From DASPTT01 sp035623275 (GTDB taxonomy: Bacteria; Actinomycetota; Acidimicrobiia; Acidimicrobiales; UBA8190), in assembly GCA_035623275.1 (NCBI GenBank), contig DASPTT010000006.1:1-11034 (forward strand): a stretch of DNA of 11,034 nucleotides. Direction: 5' to 3'. This document shows, in pieces, positions 6,804-11,034 of the stretch (the first letter of the stretch is position 1; every line of letters begins with the position of its first letter). The position numbers and the translations under genes are program-made. The notes beneath the pieces were generated by a model that saw only the letters and a program-made list of their open reading frames with translations, was not told the origin of the DNA and searched no databases.

Positions 6804-6832
6804 TCGGTGGGGCCGAGAATCGGTGGGGCCGA
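6804..6832. repeat. Tandem 13-bp repeat abutting the PPOX ribosome binding site
   Basis: TCGGTGGGGCCGA occurs at 6804-6816 and again, identical, at 6820-6832, separated by GAA (period 16 bp). Each copy is itself an inverted repeat, TCGG-N5-CCGA. The second copy ends two bases before AGGAGG at 6835. It could be an operator pair or a leader structure affecting initiation. Confidence 0.75.
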
Positions 6833-6834
6833 AT

Positions 6835-6840
6835 AGGAGG
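6835..6840 (+). promoter_or_regulatory. Ribosome binding site of the PPOX gene
   Basis: A consensus AGGAGG lies 6 nt before the ATG at 6847. It decides the start; the open frame continues upstream through non-coding DNA. Confidence 0.8.
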
Positions 6841-6846
6841 AACGTG

Positions 6847-7290
6847 ATGGCAGACCTCGCCTTGGTGGAGCGTCTCGCGGCCGCCGACCGGCACCTCGCC
6901 GTCATCACGACCTGCCGGGCCGACGGCTCGGTCCACGCGTCGGTGGTGAGCGCCGGCGTGACCCGCGACCCCGTCGACGGGTCGCCGTCGGTCGGCCTCG
7001 TCGCCCACGGTGACAGCGTCAAGCTGAAGCTCCTGCGCCGGACGGGCCGCGCGACCGTGGTGTTCAAGGACGGCTACCAGTGGGCGGCGGTGGCGGGGCC
7101 GACGCGCCTCGTCGGACCCGATGACGGCGCCGAGCTCGGGCTCGACGTGCCCGACGTCATCCGCTCCGTCTACCGGGCAGCCGGCGGGGACCACGAGGAT
7201 TGGGACGAGTTCGACCGGGTGATGGCCGAGGACCGACGGTGCGCGGTCTTCGTCCGAGCGGAGAGGATCAGCGCCAACCCCACCGCGTGA
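6847..7290 (+). CDS. PPOX-type split-barrel flavin/F420-dependent oxidoreductase
   Basis: The product is 147 residues, the usual length of single-domain pyridoxamine-phosphate-oxidase-like split barrels. Residues 16-50 (RHLAVITTCRADGSVHASVV and the following strand) match the opening of the family, with the common LAV-T-T-RADGS signature. SVKLKLLRRTGRATVVFKDG at 57-76 is the cofactor-phosphate region (K/R-rich, then a strand with the V-x-x-x-DG pattern), and WAAVAGPTRLVGPDD at 79-93 is the next strand. The C-terminal helix and strand are DWDEFDRVMAEDRRCAVFVRAERI. The fold is confident. In actinobacteria such proteins often use F420 (TIGR03618-like) rather than FMN, but the cofactor cannot be settled here. 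The gene is isolated, divergent from YihY and convergent with the nitronate monooxygenase gene. Confidence 0.85.
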   Translation: MADLALVERLAAADRHLAVITTCRADGSVHASVVSAGVTRDPVDGSPSVGLVAHGDSVKLKLLRRTGRATVVFKDGYQWAAVAGPTRLVGPDDGAELGLDVPDVIRSVYRAAGGDHEDWDEFDRVMAEDRRCAVFVRAERISANPTA

Positions 7291-7299
7291 TCCCGTCGG

Positions 7300-7319
7300 A
7301 CCGCCCGCCATCTGGCGGT
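7300..7319. terminator. Hairpin between the convergent PPOX and nitronate monooxygenase genes
   Basis: ACCGCC (7300-7305) pairs with GGCGGT (7314-7319) around an 8-nt loop, with an alternative 5-bp stem nested in it. It begins 10 nt after the PPOX stop. No T-run follows on either strand, so termination is only suggested by its location. Confidence 0.35.
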
Positions 7320-7344
7320 GTTCCGGGTCGAGTTCGACGCGTCC

Positions 7345-8379
7345 TTAGCTGCGCCCCGGCGAGGGGCAGAGACGCTCGACGACCTCCCCGGCCGGTTCGG
7401 CCCGGGCCTCGGCGAAACCGGTCCCAGCCCACAGGCTCATCCGCTCCGCGTCGCCAGCGGCGGCCGCGGCGGCTCGAAGCGGGCGCGTGGCGTTGTTGAC
7501 TTCGGGGTAGGCGGGCGGCGCGTCGGTGTGGTCGGCCACGAAGCGGTTCACCAAGCCGCGGGCGGGGCGGCCGCTGAACGCCCGGGTCAAGGTGGTCGTG
7601 GTGTAGCGCCCCTCGGTGAGCGCCTCCTTGTGGAGCGGATCGGCGCCGCTCTCCGGGCAGCAGAGGAAGGCCGTGCCGCACTGGACGGCCACTGCCCCCG
7701 CGGCCAAGGCCGTCGATGCGGCGTCGGCGTCCATGATCCCGCCCGCGGCGAGCAGCGGCAGGTCCGTGACCCCGCCGATCTGAGACAGCAACGCCAGCAG
7801 TGGCCGGGCCGCCAGGGCCTCGTCGTCGTTCGTGAACGTGCCCCGGTGCGCGCCCGCCTCCGCGCCCTGGACCGACAGGAAGTCGGCACCCGATGCCGCG
7901 GCCGACCGCGCTTCGGCCACGTTCGTGACGGTCACGCCGACCGCCGAACCCGCGTCGTGGAACGCGGTCACCGTCTCGCGATCCGGGCACCCGAAGGTGA
8001 AGGACACGACCGCAGGGGGATCGGCGACCAGGGTCCGGATCTTGCAGTCCCAGTCGTCGTCGTCCCATGCCGGGTCGCCGAGCTCCACGCCGAGTCCCGC
8101 TGCCTCCGGGGCGATCGCCCGCATGTACGGGGCGACGTCTTCGAGGCGCCCCGGGGTGCCGGGCACGAACACGTTCACACCGAAGGGCCGGTCCGTGACC
8201 CCCCGGAGCTCCCGGATCTGCTGGGCAACGGCCGACGCGGACTTGTATCCCGCCGCCAGGAACCCCAGCGCTCCGGCTTCGGCTCCGCCCGCGACGAGCT
8301 GCACCGTGCTCGGGACGCCCGCCATTGGCGCGATCACGACGGGGATCCTGCACAGGTCCCGGATGTCCGGTCGCTCCAT
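7345..8379 (-). CDS. Nitronate monooxygenase (FMN-dependent, 2-nitropropane dioxygenase family)
   Basis: The product is 344 residues with a TIM-barrel NMO layout. PVVIAPMAG is at 13-21. GFLAAGYKSASAVAQQI is at 39-55 and PFGVNVFVPGTP at 65-76. The FMN and active-site motif VQGAEAGAHRG at 170-180 carries the expected catalytic H178; many class I enzymes have AGGH where this has AGAH. LLAAGGIMDADAASTALAAGA at 209-229 and VQCGTAFLCCPES at 232-244 are the FMN-phosphate-binding motifs. The family oxidises alkyl nitronates such as propionate 3-nitronate and serves in detoxification. Some members instead act on lipid or other substrates, so the substrate is inferred. The start at ATG 8379 is preceded only by a weak AGAGGA about 14 nt upstream. 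It lies 79 bp after the transporter gene on the same strand and may share its transcript. Confidence 0.92.
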   Translation of the reverse strand: MERPDIRDLCRIPVVIAPMAGVPSTVQLVAGGAEAGALGFLAAGYKSASAVAQQIRELRGVTDRPFGVNVFVPGTPGRLEDVAPYMRAIAPEAAGLGVELGDPAWDDDDWDCKIRTLVADPPAVVSFTFGCPDRETVTAFHDAGSAVGVTVTNVAEARSAAASGADFLSVQGAEAGAHRGTFTNDDEALAARPLLALLSQIGGVTDLPLLAAGGIMDADAASTALAAGAVAVQCGTAFLCCPESGADPLHKEALTEGRYTTTTLTRAFSGRPARGLVNRFVADHTDAPPAYPEVNNATRPLRAAAAAAGDAERMSLWAGTGFAEARAEPAGEVVERLCPSPGRS

Positions 8380-8458
8380 CGTGTGTCGCCCGTCCTCTGG
8401 GTTCGGGGCTTCGGCGGGGCGTCACACTCGGCTGACCCCGGTAACGCACGGTATCCCG

Positions 8459-9682
8459 TCAGAGCTGGCCGCGGATCGCCTCCACCAGGTAGACGAGCCC
8501 GAGGACACCGATCAGGGCGGCGACGGTCCAACCGGCCACGGCCAGCGGACGCGAGATCGGTCGGTCCCCCATGACCCCGGGGTCTCGGGCGAGCCCCACC
8601 ATGATCGCGACCCCGAGGGGCGTGCCCAGACCCCCGACGATGCTGGCGGCGACGAGCATGCCCACGACCGAGGTCCTCGTCAGGGCCACCACCAAGGCGA
8701 GCGCGATCGACGCCAACATGACGCCGTAGAAGCCGGCGGCGTGGCCCACCCGCACCGACAGTCCCCGGCGCCAGTCGAATTCCGCTCCCACCACATATGC
8801 GGTCGTGGCCATGATCACGGGGAGGGCGACGACCGTCGCCACCACCAGGCCGGCGGCGAACAGGTCGGAGGCCGCCCCACCGGCGAGGGGGCGCAGGGCC
8901 CGCGCCGCGTCCTGTGCCGACGACACGGTCTGGTGGTCGCGGCCGAGCGTCGCCCCCGAGGCCACCAGCATGAACCAGAAGACGACGGCGGTGAACACTG
9001 CGCCGACCACCGCGCCGTAGCGGAGGTGTGACAGCCCTCCCCCGCCGGCGCGGGGGTCGAGGGGCTCCTCGACCCCGCGTTCGATCGTCTCCCACACATA
9101 GACGTAGCTGGTCAGGGTGGTGCCGACGATGGCGAGGGCGCCGGCGAGCACCTCCCGGTGTGAGAGCGACGGGACGAAGCTCGCCCTCAGGACGCTCGGC
9201 CAGTGCGGCCGAGCCATGATGGCGGCGACGGCGAAGACCAGGAACCCGATCATCGCGTAGCGCAGCACGGCCACGACCTCGTCGTACTTGCCCACCAGGA
9301 GCAGGCCGAACAGGCCGAGCCCCAGCGGCGCCACGACCCAGCGGGGGTCCAGGCCCGCCAGGACGCCGATCCCCGCCGCCCCCGCTTGCAGATCGGCGGC
9401 GATGGTGACCACGTTGACGACCACCACCGACGCCAGGAGGGTCCTGGCGACCTTCCGCCCGTAGCGCTTCGACGCCAGCGACTGGAGGTCGTTCCCACCC
9501 ACGGCACCGACCTGCGCGGCGATGGACTGGACGACGCCGAGCAACGGGGCGATCAACAGCGCGACCCATGCCAGCTGGTAGGCGGTCTGGGCGCCGACGA
9601 CCGCAGCGGTTCCGATGTTGGTGGGGTCGTTGTCCGACGCGGCGGCGAGCAGCTCGGGCCCGGTCCGAGCGATCCTGCGCAT
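8459..9682 (-). CDS. Nramp-related divalent metal cation transporter
   Basis: The product is 407 residues with about eleven membrane segments. The N-terminal unwound helix reads SDNDPTNIGTAAVVGAQTAY (residues 16-35), where classical Nramp has DPGN. TM6 reads GTTLTSYVYVWETIERGVEE (187-206) in place of the MPHN motif, similar to GTTISPYLFFWQ seen in a related bacterial branch. APLLGVVQSIAAQVGAVGG at 45-63 and ALPVIMATTAYVVGAEFDW further on also match that branch. Family function is proton-coupled metal uptake, but replacement of both metal-site motifs makes the ion uncertain. The ATG at 9682 is used because GGAAGGGG sits just upstream and the family N-terminus begins there. An ATG at 9724 would add 14 Gly/Arg-rich residues. 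It is separated by 121 bp from the upstream amidase gene. Confidence 0.87.
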   Translation of the reverse strand: MRRIARTGPELLAAASDNDPTNIGTAAVVGAQTAYQLAWVALLIAPLLGVVQSIAAQVGAVGGNDLQSLASKRYGRKVARTLLASVVVVNVVTIAADLQAGAAGIGVLAGLDPRWVVAPLGLGLFGLLLVGKYDEVVAVLRYAMIGFLVFAVAAIMARPHWPSVLRASFVPSLSHREVLAGALAIVGTTLTSYVYVWETIERGVEEPLDPRAGGGGLSHLRYGAVVGAVFTAVVFWFMLVASGATLGRDHQTVSSAQDAARALRPLAGGAASDLFAAGLVVATVVALPVIMATTAYVVGAEFDWRRGLSVRVGHAAGFYGVMLASIALALVVALTRTSVVGMLVAASIVGGLGTPLGVAIMVGLARDPGVMGDRPISRPLAVAGWTVAALIGVLGLVYLVEAIRGQL

Positions 9683-9803
9683 CGTCCCCTTCCGGCCTCG
9701 ACCCTCGCGTCCCCGGGAACCCACCCGGTCATCCTGCTCGACCGAGGCCGGGTCGGCGCGCCGGTCGTCGTCGGTCAGGATCCGCCCAGGACCCGGCGGC
9801 AGC

Positions 9804-10766
9804 TCACGAGCGCGGGTGGCCCGCCTGGGCCACAGGCGCCGGAAGGAACGTCTCGACCGCGGTGGCGATCCCTTCGGCGATGACCTGCTGACCGGTGCTG
9901 CTGGCGGCGATGGAAGCCTCGAAGGGGTCCGTGACGAACAGCGGCTCGATGACGGCGCCGGGCATCTCGCTGGGCGTCGAGAAGTAGCCGGCCATGGCCG
10001 GCCCCAGCAGCAGCAGGTGACCGTAGCGGGCTGCCGCGGCGGCGAGGGGGCTGTCCGAGGAGGACTGGACCAGGGACCCTTCCTGCGAGTCGGGAAGGAC
10101 GCCCGCGTCGGGGATGGCCCACCCCTGGGCGTTCATCGTGGCGAGCACGTCCTGCTGGAGGAGGTTCGCCAATTGCTCGTTGGCGGCGGCGAAGGGCCGG
10201 ACGGTGTCGTAGGTCGCCAGGCTGCCGGCGTCCGCCTGGCTGGCCCCGCTGTCGAAGTAGATCCCGACCAGCGCATCGGCACGGGCCAGGTCGGCGCACA
10301 GGGCCCGGGCGACGACGTCGTCGTGCGCCCCCTGCAGGCTGAGCACACCGCCCGACAGGTCGGCCGCTCCGAGCCGCGTCACGGAGGAGTTGCCGGTGCG
10401 TGACACCACCACCCGGAATCCCTGCGCTCGCAGGAGGGTGGCGGCGTCCAGCTCCACGGGCAAGGTGGCGTCGGCCTCGTCGACCGTCGCACCCTGGGTC
10501 GTCGTGCCGACCGCGCCGGGGTCGATCCCACCGTGGCCGGCGTCGAGGAACACCGTGCGGTGGCGGTCCCCGGCGGTGGGTGCGAGGGCCACGCACGCAC
10601 CGGCGGAGAACGAGGCGGGTGCCAGGGACCGCGCCGCGTTGGCCGACAGCCGCGCGCCACCGGACGCGATGCCGTTGCTGCACGCAGACAGCGTCATACC
10701 GAGCAGCGACACGACCACCGGCGCCGCCACCCGTCGCCGACGCAGCCGTTGCCGGCGTCGGTCCAC
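9804..10766 (-). CDS. Amidase_3-like lipoprotein (N-acetylmuramoyl-L-alanine amidase family)
   Basis: From the GTG at 10766 the product is 320 residues. An Arg-rich n-region and hydrophobic core lead to a lipobox, LSAC at residues 26-29, so it is probably lipid-anchored on the outer face of the membrane. TVFLDAGHGGIDPGAVG at 71-87 is the amidase_3 opening with zinc ligand H78. E97 (TVDEADATLPVELD) is the probable second ligand, and FRVVVSRTGN at 118-126 follows. Where relatives have a third ligand His (SLHADGG), this has GIYFDSG at 168-174. MPGAVIEPLFVTDPFE at 268-283 contains E274, the likely catalytic Glu. The fold is confident; activity is uncertain. The GTG lies 8 bp after the stop of the glycosidase gene with GAGGG between them. 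The ATG at 10829 would overlap that gene and add 21 residues before the signal peptide. Confidence 0.82.
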   Translation of the reverse strand: MDRRRQRLRRRRVAAPVVVSLLGMTLSACSNGIASGGARLSANAARSLAPASFSAGACVALAPTAGDRHRTVFLDAGHGGIDPGAVGTTTQGATVDEADATLPVELDAATLLRAQGFRVVVSRTGNSSVTRLGAADLSGGVLSLQGAHDDVVARALCADLARADALVGIYFDSGASQADAGSLATYDTVRPFAAANEQLANLLQQDVLATMNAQGWAIPDAGVLPDSQEGSLVQSSSDSPLAAAAARYGHLLLLGPAMAGYFSTPSEMPGAVIEPLFVTDPFEASIAASSTGQQVIAEGIATAVETFLPAPVAQAGHPRS

Positions 10767-10774
10767 GCCAACCC

Positions 10775-11034
10775 TCAGGGCCCGAGGCCGGGGCGCACCG
10801 ACATCGTGATGAAGTCGCGGGACCACCATGCCTCGAAGTACCGACCGGGGGTGCCGACCATGTTGGGGAGGAGGTCGGTGCCGTTGACGGGGGCCGCGGC
10901 GCCGCCCGGCGTCGACGGCGCATAGGTGGCAAGGTTCACCCAGTCGGTGTTGATGTCGAGCTCCATGGCTCGCACGGCCCCGGCCCGAGCCAGCACGCTC
11001 GCCAGGTCCGTGATGTTGAGTCCCGGACCGGCGG
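10775..11034 (-). CDS. Phosphodiester glycosidase family protein (NAGPA/DUF2233), 5' partial
   Basis: The frame is open through the right edge of the window, so only the last 85 residues are seen. GLNITDLASVLARAGAVRAMELDINTDW is the conserved end of the phosphodiester glycosidase (NAGPA-like) domain, in which an L/I-A-x-x-x-x-x-G-A-x-x-A-M-x-L-D pattern recurs. NGTDLLPNM and RYFEAWWSRDFITMSVRP follow in the C-terminal part. Family members remove or process N-acetylglucosamine phosphodiesters or exopolysaccharide linkages, often as secreted proteins. No signal peptide can be judged since the start is outside. It is upstream of the amidase lipoprotein gene, 8 bp apart, so a cell-wall operon is likely. 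Confidence 0.8.
   Translation of the reverse strand, partial: AGPGLNITDLASVLARAGAVRAMELDINTDWVNLATYAPSTPGGAAAPVNGTDLLPNMVGTPGRYFEAWWSRDFITMSVRPGLGP

Larger units (their letters stand above)
6561..6846. other. Divergent intergenic region between YihY and PPOX genes
   Basis: At 286 bp this is the longest gap in the window. It holds the possible leader ORF at 6668-6703, a GGGAATTCCC palindrome at 6717-6726 and the tandem repeat at 6804-6832. I see no confident -35/-10 boxes on either strand. If YihY starts at GTG 6671, the gap shrinks to 175 bp. Confidence 0.6.

Noticed and set aside
10827..10829. ATG at 10829 as start of the amidase gene
   Set aside because: It would overlap the upstream glycosidase gene by 55 bp and push the signal peptide 21 residues inward. 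The GTG at 10766 gives a normal lipoprotein leader and operon spacing.
1..11034. Search for tRNA, rRNA, CRISPR arrays, insertion-sequence ends, attachment sites and toxin-antitoxin or phage-defence genes
   Set aside because: None seen by reading. No regularly spaced long repeats, transposase motifs or cloverleaf arms were recognised.

Overview
This is a GC-rich window (roughly 70% G+C by eye) with strong G/C bias at third codon positions. It fits a chromosomal segment of a high-GC actinobacterium. The supporting families are a SARP/AfsR-type BTAD-ATPase regulator, a PPOX/F420-type split-barrel enzyme, SHOCT and DUF1269 small envelope proteins, and an actinobacterial-style amidase lipoprotein. 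The species cannot be named from the sequence; an Acidimicrobiia-like lineage is only a guess. There are no rRNAs, tRNAs, insertion sequences or CRISPR arrays that I can see. Genes are tightly packed and the longest non-coding stretch is about 286 bp.

Layout, left to right. (1) 1-2742, plus strand: the 3' part of a large BTAD + AAA ATPase + helical-repeat transcriptional regulator, cut by the left edge. (2) 2691-3931, minus strand: a two-gene unit, an NTF2/SnoaL-like protein followed with an ATGA overlap by a class I SAM methyltransferase. The methyltransferase end overlaps the end of the regulator. (3) 3932-4123: a divergent control region with phased TGCA motifs and a strong hairpin, leading into a plus-strand cupin gene (4124-4480). 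(4) 4517-6560, minus strand: three envelope-related genes in the order YihY/BrkB membrane protein, PLDc_N/SHOCT membrane protein, DUF1269 glycine-zipper protein. (5) 6561-6846: a divergent intergenic region with a 16-bp-period tandem repeat just before a plus-strand PPOX-type flavin/F420 split-barrel gene (6847-7290). (6) 7345-11034, minus strand: nitronate monooxygenase, an Nramp-related transporter, an amidase_3 lipoprotein and the C-terminal end of a phosphodiester glycosidase. The last two are clearly in one operon, 8 bp apart.

How they may work together. The regulator and the methyltransferase/SnoaL-like/cupin group resemble a small accessory-metabolism module, but no pathway can be assigned. 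The YihY-SHOCT-DUF1269 group and the glycosidase-amidase pair both concern the cell envelope. The nitronate monooxygenase and the PPOX protein are both small redox enzymes, likely for detoxification or general redox metabolism. The most noteworthy things are small-scale: helically phased TGCA motifs and a hairpin in the cupin/SnoaL divergent region, a tandem operator-like repeat before the PPOX gene, an amidase apparently lacking one zinc-ligand histidine, and an Nramp relative with substituted metal-site motifs. I found no convincing wholly new multi-gene system.
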